The notes: generated by a model not told the origin, from the letters alone. A DNA stretch of 64,000 bases from Compostibacillus humi (GCF_014637175.1 NZ_BMEV01000005.1:17620-81619), one strand, 5' to 3'. Shown: positions 17,285 through 26,610, counted from the stretch's first letter. Translations and numbers: made by a program.

Positions 17285-18703
17285 ATGCAATCGGTCATCC
17301 GTTGGGGACTGAGTCTGTCAGTAATTGGCTACGCCGTGTTGCACTTTATCACCTATTTTTATCCTCAGCCGCTCGCAATCCGGCTGCTTGCCATTAGCGG
17401 CATTGCCATTCTCATCTTTGCCATTGGGGTTCATTCGGTAAAAAAGATGAAATTGCCTATCGCCCTCTTTCTGATTGGCGTTGGAATTTTGCTGATAAAT
17501 CAATTGCCGGTAATGCAGGGAGTGGAGCGGGGCGTCTTGCAAATGCGCAATATGATCGGGCTTCTTATCATTATCCCGATGATCAGCTGGGTACTGAAGG
17601 AAAAGCCCTATATTGAATCCATCGTCACGGTCGCCCACGACTTGTTGGATACGAGCCGGAAATTTTACTTCGGCATGGTTGCTTTCACCCAAATCATTTC
17701 CTACTTCCTGTTATTCGGCTCCATTACGATGATGTACCAAGTGGTGAATGAAGTGCTGAAAGACAAAACGGGGGAAGCGTGGGAACATTTTAAAGGAACG
17801 GCGATGCTGCGGGGGTTTGCCCTTTCTGCCTTGTGGGTCGTAAGCATACCGAGTTTTGCCTTCGTCATTGAAGTTTTGGACGCCTCCCTCTGGAAGGCGA
17901 TTATGCAGGGGCTGGCGGTTGCCCTTATTGCAACGGGAATGGCGGTCCTCTTTTCCATTCGTGAACAAAAGCGATTTGGCGTCAACATTACCCGGGGCTT
18001 GCGGGGAGAAATGGAAGAAATCCTTCAACAGACGTCCCGCCGTAAAAATGTCAGCGGCGATGCGAGGGAATTTTTCATTCTTTTTGTCAGCCTATTCGGT
18101 TCGATTTTCCTCTTGTACGAAATCTTTTCCCTGGAGCTGCTCGTTTTAATTCCGCTCACCATTGTGCTTTGGATTATCGTTATTTATTTTGTCGCCGGCA
18201 AGATGAAAAAACTGGTGCAGGAAGCCCGCCATTATGTAAAGGAAGATTTGCAGCGGCAAGTGTATCAGCTATGTGTCATGCTCGGGGCAGGGATGATGAT
18301 TTATGCCCTCAACCAGATCGGGTTTGCGAAACTGTTTGTTGACCAGCTGTATCGGCTGCAGGAGGCTGTGCCATTTTTAAACATCCTCTTTATCCTGCCT
18401 TTTATTATTATTTTATTAGGGTTTGTCGGTCTCGGACCGCTCACGGTGATGGTGCTTGTCGGCGGTATTTTGGAGACGATGCAGCTTTCCTATCCGCCGG
18501 AACTGATTGTGCTGGCGCTCACGTCCGGAAGTGCCATTTCGATTTTGCTTTCCCCGTTAATTTTGCCGCTGATCGTTCTGAGCGGCATGAACGGCATGAG
18601 CGGGTTGAAAAATGGCTTCGGCTATAACTGGAAATTTGCCATTGCCCTTTTCGTCGTCGTACAAATTTGGGTTCAGTCCGCCGCGCTGATTGTGTCGCAT
18701 TGA
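17285..18703 (+). CDS. Multipass membrane protein of unknown function
   Basis: 472 residues with roughly a dozen hydrophobic segments and a cytosolic-looking charged stretch around residues 225-265 (REQKRFGVNITRGLRGEMEE). The C-terminal half resembles ion-transporter-type permeases in general layout: LGFVGLGPLTVMVLVGGIL, then a helix break at SGSAISILLSPLILP and SGMNGMSG. ATG 17285 follows AAAGGAGACATTTT. I do not recognise a family. Its position between a carboxylate symporter and the SDR-thiolase operon makes a role in organic-acid transport plausible but unproven. Confidence 0.8.
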   Translation: MQSVIRWGLSLSVIGYAVLHFITYFYPQPLAIRLLAISGIAILIFAIGVHSVKKMKLPIALFLIGVGILLINQLPVMQGVERGVLQMRNMIGLLIIIPMISWVLKEKPYIESIVTVAHDLLDTSRKFYFGMVAFTQIISYFLLFGSITMMYQVVNEVLKDKTGEAWEHFKGTAMLRGFALSALWVVSIPSFAFVIEVLDASLWKAIMQGLAVALIATGMAVLFSIREQKRFGVNITRGLRGEMEEILQQTSRRKNVSGDAREFFILFVSLFGSIFLLYEIFSLELLVLIPLTIVLWIIVIYFVAGKMKKLVQEARHYVKEDLQRQVYQLCVMLGAGMMIYALNQIGFAKLFVDQLYRLQEAVPFLNILFILPFIIILLGFVGLGPLTVMVLVGGILETMQLSYPPELIVLALTSGSAISILLSPLILPLIVLSGMNGMSGLKNGFGYNWKFAIALFVVVQIWVQSAALIVSH

Positions 18704-18896
18704 ATTTGGAGGCCAGGCTCTTTGTGCAGTCCGCATTATAGGGCTGGACCTCCAGCATTCGTAATGCGTTGAGTTCAAGGAATCGTATAGCGCACTTATT
18801 GCAACCCCTACCCATCGCGCTGCTATTGCGTTCCGAAACACTCCGATAAAAAATTTGTTTTTGTTCTGTCTGTTGTGGGATGAGTATGCATTATTC

Positions 18897-18912
18897 TGGT
18901 ATACTAATTGCT
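18897..18912 (+). promoter_or_regulatory. Candidate sigma-54 (-24/-12) promoter
   Basis: TGGTATACTAATTGCT has GG-N10-GC spacing and matches the TGGCAC-N5-TTGC consensus except at two positions. It lies about 40 bases before the SDR start codon at 18953. A sigma-54 activator gene is present in this window (40162-41529). Confidence 0.5.
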
Positions 18913-18952
18913 ATAGACGTAATATTCACAAAAGTGGGAAAGGAGAGGTTAT

Positions 18953-19723
18953 TTGGAGTTAGAACAGGTATCTGCTGTCGTTACCGGCGGAGCATCCGGT
19001 TTAGGGGAGGCAACGGTTCGCAACATTGTCCGCCATGGCGGAAGAGCAACGATTCTGGACGTGCAAGCGGAAAAAGGGGAAGCATTAGTTAAGGAACTTG
19101 GGGAAAGCGTTACCTTCGTCAAAGCAGATGTTACCGATGAAGGAAGCGTGAAACAAGCATTAGCAAAAGCAGCGGAAACGTACGGCTCCGTCAATACAGT
19201 CGTCAATTGCGCCGGTATTGCCATCGCCAAGAAAACGTACAGTTCGAGGTCAGGGGTCCATGATTTAAAGTCTTTCTCTAAAGTGATTCAAGTAAACTTA
19301 ATCGGAACCTTTAACGTTATTCGTCTTGCCGCAGAATTAATGAAAGAGAACGAGCCAAACGAACACGGAGAACGGGGAGTCATCATCAACACGGCTTCCG
19401 TAGCCGCGTTTGAAGGACAGGTCGGGCAGGTTGCCTACAGTGCATCAAAAGGCGGGATTGTCGGCATGACTTTGCCGATTGCCCGAGATTTGGCAGAATA
19501 CGGCATTCGGGTCATGGCCATTGCGCCAGGATTATTTCATACGCCGCTCTTTGCTGGACTGCCGGAAAAGGCCCGGGAAGCACTAGGGAAAATGGTTCCA
19601 TTTCCGCAACGGCTGGGCCTTCCGGAAGAATACGGACAACTGGTGAAAAGCATTATCGAAAATCCGATGCTGAACGGAGAAACGATTCGGTTAGACGGGG
19701 CGATTCGCATGCAGCCGCGGTAA
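18953..19723 (+). CDS. SDR, 3-hydroxyacyl-CoA dehydrogenase type-2-like
   Basis: 256-residue SDR resembling human HSD10-type 3-hydroxyacyl-CoA dehydrogenases. Motifs are [44 protein letters not shown] (catalytic Ser, Tyr, Lys present) and [10 protein letters not shown] with the PFPQRLG segment typical of that subgroup. Start is TTG 18953 after AAAGGAGAGG. It leads an operon with a thiolase and a CoA-transferase, so it probably oxidises the 3-hydroxyacyl-CoA before thiolysis. Confidence 0.9.
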   Translation: MELEQVSAVVTGGASGLGEATVRNIVRHGGRATILDVQAEKGEALVKELGESVTFVKADVTDEGSVKQALAKAAETYGSVNTVVNCAGIAIAKKTYSSRSGVHDLKSFSKVIQVNLIGTFNVIRLAAELMKENEPNEHGERGVIINTASVAAFEGQVGQVAYSASKGGIVGMTLPIARDLAEYGIRVMAIAPGLFHTPLFAGLPEKAREALGKMVPFPQRLGLPEEYGQLVKSIIENPMLNGETIRLDGAIRMQPR

Positions 19724-19772
19724 AGTCCAGCAAGCTATTATTTTGCAAAACTCTTAAGAAAGGAATGGGAAG

Positions 19773-20924
19773 ATGAGAGAAGCGGTAATTGTAGAGGGAG
19801 TGCGCACGCCGGTTGGAAAACGGAATGGGCTGCTAAGCGGCATCCGTGCTGATGACCTGGCAGCAAAGCCGCTGGAGGAATTGGTGAAGCGGACAGGAAT
19901 GGAGCCGGACATGATCGAGGATGTCATTTTTGGCTGTGTGTCCCAAGTGGGGGAGCAGTCGCTGGATATTGCCCGGGTAGCTGCTTTAACGGCAGGATAC
20001 CCGATTGACGTGCCTGGTGTCACGCTTGACCGCCAATGCGGGTCGAGCCAGCAGGCTGTGCATTTTGCCGCCCAGGCAATTATTAGCGGAGATATGGATG
20101 TAGTCGTTGCCGGCGGTGTGGAAAACATGTCGCGGGTTCCGATCGGTTCCAATCGGCTGAAGGTGCCCTTTAGCGAAAAATTAACGTCCAAGTACGAAAT
20201 GATCCATCAGGGGATATCGGCAGAGCGGATTGCGGAAAAATGGGGTTTTTCCCGGGAAGAATTGGATGCGTTTTCATTGCGAAGCCACGAAAAAGCAATC
20301 CAGGCGCAGCGGGAAGGCCGGTTTGAGCGGGAAATAATGCCGCTGGAAGTGAGCTTGGAAGACGGCACAACAAAACTGGTAACCGAAGATGAAGGGCCGA
20401 GGGCTGATACGAGTTTGGAAAAACTGGCAAGCTTAAAGCCGGCCTTTCAGGAAGACGGACGGATTACGGCGGGGAATTCGAGCCAAATTAGCGACGGGGC
20501 AAATGCGATTTTATTGATGTCCCGGGAAAAGGCTGAGGAATTGGGACTGAAGCCAAGATTTCGGGTGCTTGCCCGGACGGTAGTCGGCTCGGACCCGACT
20601 TTGATGCTGACCGGCATTATTCCGGCAACGGAGAAGGTGCTGCGTAAAGCAGGACTGAAATTAGCGGACATCGATATTTTCGAAGTGAATGAAGCCTTTG
20701 CCCCGGTTGTTCTGGCGTGGCTGAAGGAGACGGGGGCAGATTCGAAAAAAGTAAATCCGAACGGCGGAGCGATCGCTTTAGGACATCCGCTTGGTGCAAG
20801 CGGCGGCAGGCTGATGATTACGATGATGCACGAGCTGGAGCGGACCGGCGGGAGATTTGGCTTGCAAACGATGTGCGAAGGCCACGGCATGGCGAACGCC
20901 ACAATTATCGAACGGCTGGATTAA
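19773..20924 (+). CDS. Acetyl-CoA C-acyltransferase (thiolase)
   Basis: 383-residue thiolase of the degradative type, cleaving 3-ketoacyl-CoA with CoA. The nucleophilic Cys is in LDRQCGSSQQA, the Asn/Glu segment is NEAFAPV, the catalytic His is in GHPLGASGGR and the second Cys in MCEGHGMANA. ATG 19773 follows AAAGGAATGGG. It is 49 bases after the 3-hydroxyacyl-CoA dehydrogenase gene, which gives the classical order of beta-oxidation steps. Confidence 0.95.
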   Translation: MREAVIVEGVRTPVGKRNGLLSGIRADDLAAKPLEELVKRTGMEPDMIEDVIFGCVSQVGEQSLDIARVAALTAGYPIDVPGVTLDRQCGSSQQAVHFAAQAIISGDMDVVVAGGVENMSRVPIGSNRLKVPFSEKLTSKYEMIHQGISAERIAEKWGFSREELDAFSLRSHEKAIQAQREGRFEREIMPLEVSLEDGTTKLVTEDEGPRADTSLEKLASLKPAFQEDGRITAGNSSQISDGANAILLMSREKAEELGLKPRFRVLARTVVGSDPTLMLTGIIPATEKVLRKAGLKLADIDIFEVNEAFAPVVLAWLKETGADSKKVNPNGGAIALGHPLGASGGRLMITMMHELERTGGRFGLQTMCEGHGMANATIIERLD

Positions 20925-21012
20925 TGTAAGCCCGCCGGCTTTGGCCGAGACTTATCACGCCCATGTTACGCATTGGGTCAGGCGGAGTGCTTTAAGAGAA
21001 AGGAGGAGACAG

Positions 21013-22116
21013 ATGCCGCTTACCTCAGTCCGGGTATTGGATTTAACCCGGTTATTGCCGGGACCTTATTGTACGATGATTCTGGCTGATTTTGGCGCAG
21101 AGGTCATTAAAGTGGAAGAGCCGGGGACAGGCGATTATGCGAGGGCTTTTGAACCGAAAGTCGACGGAAGCAGTTCCATGTTTCATTCCTTAAACCGGAA
21201 TAAAAAAAGCATTTGCCTCGATTTAAAAACGGACGAAGGGCGCAATGCGTTTCTTGAATTAGCGAAACAGGCAGATGTCGTCATCGAGTCGTTCCGTCCT
21301 GGTGTGATGAAGCGGCTTGGCCTTGATTACGAGAAGCTGAAAAACGTGAATGAAAAAATCATCTATTGTGCCATTACCGGCTACGGACAGACGGGCCCAT
21401 ACCGGGATCGGGCCGGTCATGATATTAATTACATCGGCTATAGCGGACTACTCGATTTAATGGGAGAACGGGGCGGTAAACCTGTCGTGCCGGCAGCACA
21501 AATTGCCGATCTTGGCGGCGGAGCATGGCCGGCTGCAGTCGGAATTTTGCTCGCCCTCTTTGAACGGGAAAAATCAGGGAAAGGCCAGTTTATCGATATT
21601 TCCATGATGGACGGGGTCATCTCCTGGCTGCAGACCGCACTTCCAGGCTTTTTATCTCACCGCCTTCAGCCGCGCCGGGGAGAACAGATGCTGAGCGGAG
21701 GACTTGCCTGTTACGAAGTATATGAAACAAAGGACGGGCGCTGGCTGGCTGTCGGAGCATTGGAACCTAAATTTTGGGCACAATTTTGCCGGAAAATCGG
21801 GAAGGAATCTTTGATTGATAAGCTATATGCGCCAGCGGAAAAGCAGGATGAAATGAAGCAGGAAATTCAAAAAACAATCCAGCAAAAAACGCTGGAAGAA
21901 TGGATGGATATTTTCGCCGGGACGGACGCCTGTGTGTCACCAGTCTTGACTTTGGAAGAAATGGTGGAGAACCCGCACGTAAAGGAGCGGGGGATGATTC
22001 AGGAACTGGAGGCCGGTAAATACGTGGCAAATCCGATTAAATTATCGGAAACTCCGGCAGCAATCCGTACACCAGCACCACAATTGGGCGAACATACAGA
22101 AGAAATTTTGCCGTAA
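21013..22116 (+). CDS. CaiB/BaiF CoA-transferase (or acyl-CoA racemase)
   Basis: 367-residue class III CoA-transferase family member. It starts PLTSVRVLDLTRLLPGPYC and contains ADFGAEVIKVEEP, SLNRNKKSICLDLK and ESFRPGVMKRLGL. GDYAR and the missing large insertion bring it close to alpha-methylacyl-CoA racemases, so either CoA transfer or 2-methylacyl-CoA epimerisation is possible. ATG 21013 is preceded by AAAGGAGGAGAC; an upstream in-frame ATG overlapping the thiolase gene lacks a ribosome site. Third gene of the 18953 operon. Confidence 0.9.
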   Translation: MPLTSVRVLDLTRLLPGPYCTMILADFGAEVIKVEEPGTGDYARAFEPKVDGSSSMFHSLNRNKKSICLDLKTDEGRNAFLELAKQADVVIESFRPGVMKRLGLDYEKLKNVNEKIIYCAITGYGQTGPYRDRAGHDINYIGYSGLLDLMGERGGKPVVPAAQIADLGGGAWPAAVGILLALFEREKSGKGQFIDISMMDGVISWLQTALPGFLSHRLQPRRGEQMLSGGLACYEVYETKDGRWLAVGALEPKFWAQFCRKIGKESLIDKLYAPAEKQDEMKQEIQKTIQQKTLEEWMDIFAGTDACVSPVLTLEEMVENPHVKERGMIQELEAGKYVANPIKLSETPAAIRTPAPQLGEHTEEILP

Positions 22117-22250
22117 AGGAATTAGAGAAAATGCAGGGATATTTGACTGCGTTTGCGGCAGGGATGTGTAATATTGAAAGGCTCACTACTGTTGGTAACT
22201 AATTCCGCTATAATTAGAATTAAAAGATAACTAAAAATAATTTCATTTCA

Positions 22251-22280
22251 TTGACAATTTTAACAGCCTTACTTTAAGAT
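22251..22280 (+). promoter_or_regulatory. Candidate sigma-A promoter of enoyl-CoA hydratase operon
   Basis: -35 TTGACA (22251-22256) and -10 TAAGAT (22275-22280) with an 18-base spacer, about 100 bases before the start codon. Confidence 0.5.
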
Positions 22281-22290
22281 TGAAATACAT

Positions 22291-22308
22291 TGACTGAATG
22301 CTCATTCA
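22291..22308 (+). promoter_or_regulatory. FadR(TetR)-like operator
   Basis: TGACTGAATGCTCATTCA matches 16 of 18 positions of the Bacillus FadR (TetR-type, acyl-CoA responsive) consensus TGAATGAMTANTCATTCA. It sits at the expected transcription start, just downstream of the -10, where a bound repressor would block transcription. No fadR gene is in the window. Confidence 0.6.
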
Positions 22309-22382
22309 AAGTACTGGCACACCGGCGGGACCTGGCTTAGGGAATGCCTGGCACCGGTGATGTTTATAAAGGAGGATGTAGG

Positions 22383-23162
22383 ATGACGACGGTAAATACG
22401 AAACGGAACGGGGCGGTGTTTGAAATTGAGCTGAACCGCCCGGAAAAATTAAATGCGCTGAATAAAGACTTGGCGCTCGACTTGGCCAAAGCAGTGGATG
22501 AAGCGAAAAATGACCCGGATGTGCGGGCGGTAATTTTGTACGGCAGCGGCAAAGCTTTTTCTGCCGGCGGGGATTTAAAAGATTTTGGCATCGACGTTTC
22601 CGATCCGCTCCAAGTAAAGGAATTCCTGCAAAAAGGCCATGAAGCGGTGCTTGGACTCTACAATATGGAAAAGCCGGTTATTGCAGCAGTTCACGGAGCG
22701 GCAGTCGGAGCGGGATGCAATTTAGCTTTTGCCTGCGACATCATCATTGCCGATGAGACCGCAGCCTTCTCGGAAATCTTCTGCAAAGTGGGAGCCCTGC
22801 CTGATTTTGGCGGCCTCTATTTCCTCCCGCAAAAGGTGGGAATGCATGTTGCTGCAGAACTCATCTTCACCGGCCGGATGGTGAAGGCGGAAGAAGCAAA
22901 AGAACTCGGTCTTATCAACCGGATCGTAAAAGAAGGCGAAGCGCTGGCGGAAGCACGGAAATTTGCTGAACAGCTCGCTCAAGGCCCGACGAAAACATTA
23001 GGGATGGCAAAACGGATTTTGCATCAGGCGCCGTATATGTCATTAGAAGACGTGCTGCAGCTGGAAGCTTACAGCCAGGCGGTCACCTTCCAGTCTGAGG
23101 ACTTTAAAGAAGGACGGAATGCTTTTTTGGAAAAACGTGCGCCGGAATTCCGCGGCCGTTAA
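22383..23162 (+). CDS. Enoyl-CoA hydratase/isomerase
   Basis: Crotonase-fold hydratase, 259 residues. It begins NGAVFEIELNRPEKLNALN and has the oxyanion-hole segments FSAGGDLKDFG and HGAAVGAGCNLAFACDIIIAD. The FSEIFCKVGALPDFGG segment occupies the position that carries the catalytic acids in the family. I use ATG 22383 after AAAGGAGG rather than the in-frame ATG 13 codons earlier. First gene of a four- to five-gene operon with its own promoter and a FadR-like operator. Confidence 0.92.
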   Translation: MTTVNTKRNGAVFEIELNRPEKLNALNKDLALDLAKAVDEAKNDPDVRAVILYGSGKAFSAGGDLKDFGIDVSDPLQVKEFLQKGHEAVLGLYNMEKPVIAAVHGAAVGAGCNLAFACDIIIADETAAFSEIFCKVGALPDFGGLYFLPQKVGMHVAAELIFTGRMVKAEEAKELGLINRIVKEGEALAEARKFAEQLAQGPTKTLGMAKRILHQAPYMSLEDVLQLEAYSQAVTFQSEDFKEGRNAFLEKRAPEFRGR

Positions 23163-23171
23163 GGGGTTGGG

Positions 23172-24155
23172 ATGATGTTTCAAATCGAGGAAATCAAGAA
23201 AAATTTACGCATTCCCGTCATAATGGCACCTATGTTTCTCGTCTCCGGTCCGGAGATGGTCATGGAAGCATGCAAATCTGGAATAATCGGCTCCTTTCCC
23301 GCCTTAAATGCCCGCACCGCATCCATGCTTGCGGAGTGGATGGAGGAAATTAACCGGGAACTGGAAGCCTATCAGAAACAATTCCCGGATAAAAAGGTTG
23401 CACCGTGGGCGATCAACTACATTACCCACCGGTCCAACAAACGGTACGTGGAAGACTTGGAACTGATTGAACGCTTTAAACCGCCGATTGTTATTACGTC
23501 CCTCGGCGATCCGTCCCGGGTGGCGGAAATTGTCCATCGCTACGGCGGGCTCGTTTTCTCCGACGTCATCAATATAAAATATGCCAAAAAAGCAATCGAA
23601 AAGGGAAGCGACGGTCTCGTTCTCGTTTCGGCCGGAGCTGGGGGGCACGGCGGCACGTACAATCCGTTCGCATTTATCCATGAAGTGCGCACCTTTTTTG
23701 ACGGCCCGATTGCTCTCGCCGGCACGCTGACAAAGGGAGAAGATATTTTGGCAGCGGAAATTTTAGGGGCAGATTTTGCCTATATCGGCACCCGGTTTAT
23801 CCCAGCGAAGGAGAGCCGGGCTCAGGAAGAATATAAACAGGCAATTGCCGATGCGACCATCGAAGATATTATTTACACGGATGCCTTTAGCGGAATTAAC
23901 GCCAACTACCTTCTTCCGAGCATTGTCCGCGCCGGGCTGGACCCGGAAAAATTAAAAAGCAAAGAAAAAATCGATTTATCCGAGCTAAGCAATTCGAAAG
24001 CAAAAGCATGGAAAGATATTTGGGGAGCAGGGCAAGGCGTCGGCCCGATTGACAAGACGAATCAGACGGTGGAAGAAATCGTTGCCGAACTGGAATTTTC
24101 CTATAAAGCGGCAAAACAGAAAATTATTAATAAACATATGGCTTTCGAAAAATAA
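23172..24155 (+). CDS. Nitronate monooxygenase / 2-nitropropane dioxygenase family
   Basis: FMN-dependent TIM-barrel enzyme, 327 residues. Features are IPVIMAPMFLVSGPEMV at the N-terminus, the FMN-phosphate and catalytic-His segment VSAGAGGHGGTYNPF, and LAGTLTKGEDILAAEILGADFAYIGTRF. Ten bases separate it from the hydratase gene. Annotated members oxidise nitronates, while relatives act as trans-2-enoyl reductases (FabK-like) or in acyl-CoA pathways, so in this operon a role on an acyl substrate is also possible. Confidence 0.9.
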   Translation: MMFQIEEIKKNLRIPVIMAPMFLVSGPEMVMEACKSGIIGSFPALNARTASMLAEWMEEINRELEAYQKQFPDKKVAPWAINYITHRSNKRYVEDLELIERFKPPIVITSLGDPSRVAEIVHRYGGLVFSDVINIKYAKKAIEKGSDGLVLVSAGAGGHGGTYNPFAFIHEVRTFFDGPIALAGTLTKGEDILAAEILGADFAYIGTRFIPAKESRAQEEYKQAIADATIEDIIYTDAFSGINANYLLPSIVRAGLDPEKLKSKEKIDLSELSNSKAKAWKDIWGAGQGVGPIDKTNQTVEEIVAELEFSYKAAKQKIINKHMAFEK

Positions 24156-24194
24156 GGAAGGGCTGCACGCCCGGGAAACGGAAAGGAGATTGCC

Positions 24195-24599
24195 GTGGAA
24201 ACTGTTACGACGATTGCGATTGAGCCCAATCATATCGATGAATTGGGCCATGTCAATAACACTTTCTATGTAGCATACTTGGAACAGGCGCGGGGAGATT
24301 GGTATGAGCGGGCGGGAATCTCCTTTTCCCAAATGAATGAACGGGGAATCGGAACTGTCCTCGTCCGTCTCGATATCCAGTTTAAAAAGGAACTGCTGCT
24401 GGAAGACCGGCCGACCGTACATACAATTCCTCACCGGCTTGGGAACAAAAGCTTTGTTTTCCGGCAAGTGATGTACAATCAGCGGAAGGAAGTCGTTGCT
24501 GAAGCGGCAGTGACGAACGTTATGTTTGATGTAAAACAGCGTAAAAGCATTCCCGTCGCAGAAGAAATTCGAAAGTTTTTTCCTAAAACGGAAGAATAG
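24195..24599 (+). CDS. Acyl-CoA thioesterase (4HBT hotdog)
   Basis: 134-residue single-domain hotdog thioesterase of the 4-hydroxybenzoyl-CoA/YbgC type. The family signature is IDELGHVNNTFYVAYLEQAR near the N-terminus. Start is GTG 24195 after AAAGGAGA. Located between the nitronate monooxygenase and a metallo-hydrolase gene; probably releases free acid and CoA from a pathway thioester. Confidence 0.88.
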   Translation: METVTTIAIEPNHIDELGHVNNTFYVAYLEQARGDWYERAGISFSQMNERGIGTVLVRLDIQFKKELLLEDRPTVHTIPHRLGNKSFVFRQVMYNQRKEVVAEAAVTNVMFDVKQRKSIPVAEEIRKFFPKTEE

Positions 24600-24610
24600 G
24601 AAGTGATGTT

Positions 24611-25549
24611 TTGCTAGAGGAATACGGGATTCATTTCATCCGGATGGACCTGCCTTTTCGCCTGAATCATGTCAATTGCTTTCTCGCTGAGGGAGAAAAG
24701 GGCTGGAAAATCATCGATACCGGACTGCATAATAAAGAAACCGTCCACCGGTGGGAACAGGAATTGGCAGGAAAACAGGTAACGGATATCATTATAACCC
24801 ACTACCACCCGGACCATTTCGGCTATGCTGGCGGCCTTCAGGAAAAATACGGAGCCGACGTGCATATGTCGAAAATCGATGCCCATTCGGGGCTGCACGC
24901 CTGGGAACTGGACTGGATCAACAAGCTGCACGATTCCTATGTCTTGGCGGGAATTCCGGTGCATATTGCCAATGATATGGTCATCAATACGAAGGAATTT
25001 ATCCCGCGGGTTACGCCGTATCCAACGGTGAATCACTATTTGGAAGAGGGGCAGCACATCACCATCGGCAGCTTGGATTTTGAAGTGTTTTTTACGCCGG
25101 GACATTCCGACGGGCTGGTCGTTTTCTTTCAGCGGGAAAAGCGCATTTTATTGTCCACCGATCATATTTTGCCGCGGATTACACCGAATATTTCCTACTG
25201 GTTCCACGGAGAGCGAAATCCGCTCAAACGGTATTTCTCCTCATTGGAAAAAATTCGCGCTCTGAATGCAGACTTGGTCGTGCCGTCCCATGGAAAGCCT
25301 TTTTACGATGCGAATCAGCGCATTGATGAAATTATCGCCCATCACGAGGAGCGGCTCGATGCGACGAGGAAGGCAGTGGAACAGGGGAATACGGTATACG
25401 GCATTTGCCGCGAACTTTTCCCTCATATTAAAACGATTCACGAAATGCGCTTTGCCATTGGCGAAACGATCGCCCATCTGGAATATTTGCGGGAAAAACA
25501 CGAGTGTGTGTGCGAACTGCGGAATGGAGTCTATTGGTATTATCGCTAG
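24611..25549 (+). CDS. MBL-fold metallo-hydrolase
   Basis: 312-residue metallo-beta-lactamase-fold protein. Zinc ligands are seen in THYHPDHFGYAGG (HxHxDH, around residue 60), FTPGHSDG, STDH and VPSHGKPF. A C-terminal helical region (HHEERLDATRKAVEQ) resembles the glyoxalase-II-like or LACTB2-like group often encoded beside acyl-CoA catabolism genes. Start is TTG 24611 with GGAAGTGATG upstream. Likely a thioesterase or lactonase-type hydrolase in the pathway; last gene of the operon. Confidence 0.88.
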   Translation: MLEEYGIHFIRMDLPFRLNHVNCFLAEGEKGWKIIDTGLHNKETVHRWEQELAGKQVTDIIITHYHPDHFGYAGGLQEKYGADVHMSKIDAHSGLHAWELDWINKLHDSYVLAGIPVHIANDMVINTKEFIPRVTPYPTVNHYLEEGQHITIGSLDFEVFFTPGHSDGLVVFFQREKRILLSTDHILPRITPNISYWFHGERNPLKRYFSSLEKIRALNADLVVPSHGKPFYDANQRIDEIIAHHEERLDATRKAVEQGNTVYGICRELFPHIKTIHEMRFAIGETIAHLEYLREKHECVCELRNGVYWYYR

Positions 25550-25596
25550 GTGGCGGGCTATATTTAGCTGCTGCTTTAGGGGAGCAGTGCGATAGG

Positions 25597-25638
25597 ATGC
25601 TCACAGGAATTGGGATTTTTCTGTGGGCATTTCTTTTT
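25597..25638 (+). terminator. Operon terminator
   Basis: ATGCTCACAG pairs with CTGTGGGCAT (one G-T pair) followed by TTCTTTTT, about 50 bases after the MBL gene. Confidence 0.7.
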
Positions 25639-25684
25639 CGCGGAGGAATTACATTATTCTAGTTTTTTGAGCCGTATTACGGGA

Positions 25685-26610
25685 TGATATAGACGGATAG
25701 CATTCGTTTTCCGCACCAGCTTGGTAGATAAGAGCGCCTTAAAGACCAAAAGAATCGGATTTTTATGTCCGAACGGTCCATAGAATTATTCTAAAGTCCA
25801 ATAGAGCCCGTTTTTTGCGCCAAAAGTGCTTATAGAAGCGTTCTAAAGCCCAAAAGAGTTCATTTTTTATGTCAAAAGTGCTCATAGAAGCGTTCTAAAG
25901 CCCAAAAGAGTTGATTTTTTATGTCAAAAGTGCTCATAGAAGCGTTCTAAAGCCCAAAAGAGTTCATTTTTTATGTCAAAAGTGCTTATAGAAGCGTTCT
26001 AAAGCCCAAAAGAGTTGATTTTTTGCCTCAAAAGTGCTCATAGAAGCGTTCTAAAGCCCGAAATAGTTGATTTTTTGCGCCAAAAGTGCTCATAGAAGCG
26101 TTCTAAAGCCCAAAAGAGTTGATTTTTTGCGCCAAAAGTGCTCATAGAAGCGTTCTAAAGCCCAAAAGAGTTGATTTTTTGCGCCAAAAGTGCTCATAGA
26201 AGCGTTCTAAAGCCCAAAAGAGTTCATTTTTTGCGCCAAAAGTGCTCATAGAAGCGTTCTAAAGCCCAAAAGAGTTGATTTTTTGCCTCAAAAGTGCTCA
26301 TAGAAGCGTTCTAAAGCCCAAAAGAGTTCATTTTTTGCGCCAAAAGTGTTCATAGAAGCGTTCTAAAGTCTAATAGAGCCCGTTTTTTAAGAAGCATTCT
26401 AATGTCCGATAAAATGCGATTTTCCCTATCGAAATGTTCATAGGAGGCAATCTAAAGACAGATAAAAAACAAATTCACCGCTAAACGTTCTAATGCCAGA
26501 AAAAATCGATAACCCACGCCCGAAAGTCTCATAGAAACGCTCTAAAGACTGATAGAATCCAATTTTCGCTCCTGAACCGCTCATAAAAGTCCATTATAGT
26601 CTAGTTCCAG
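25685..26610. repeat. Tandem array, 52-bp period, about 19 units
   Basis: The anchor TTCTAAAG recurs exactly every 52 bases from 25841 to 26361 (11 anchors) in near-identical units containing AGCCCAAAAGAG, a run of T, GCGCCAAAAGTGCTCATAG and AAGCG. Three diverged units precede the core (anchors near 25685, 25737, 25789) and about five follow, two of which are shortened to 36-38 bases. Within a unit the two halves look related (GCCCAAAAGAG and GCGCCAAAAGTG), suggesting a 26-base ancestor. The period is not a multiple of 3 and the array lies between convergent genes, so it is not coding. Confidence 0.97.

Noticed and set aside
25685..26610. CRISPR array
   Set aside because: Direct repeats are contiguous at 52 bp with no unique spacers and no cas genes nearby.
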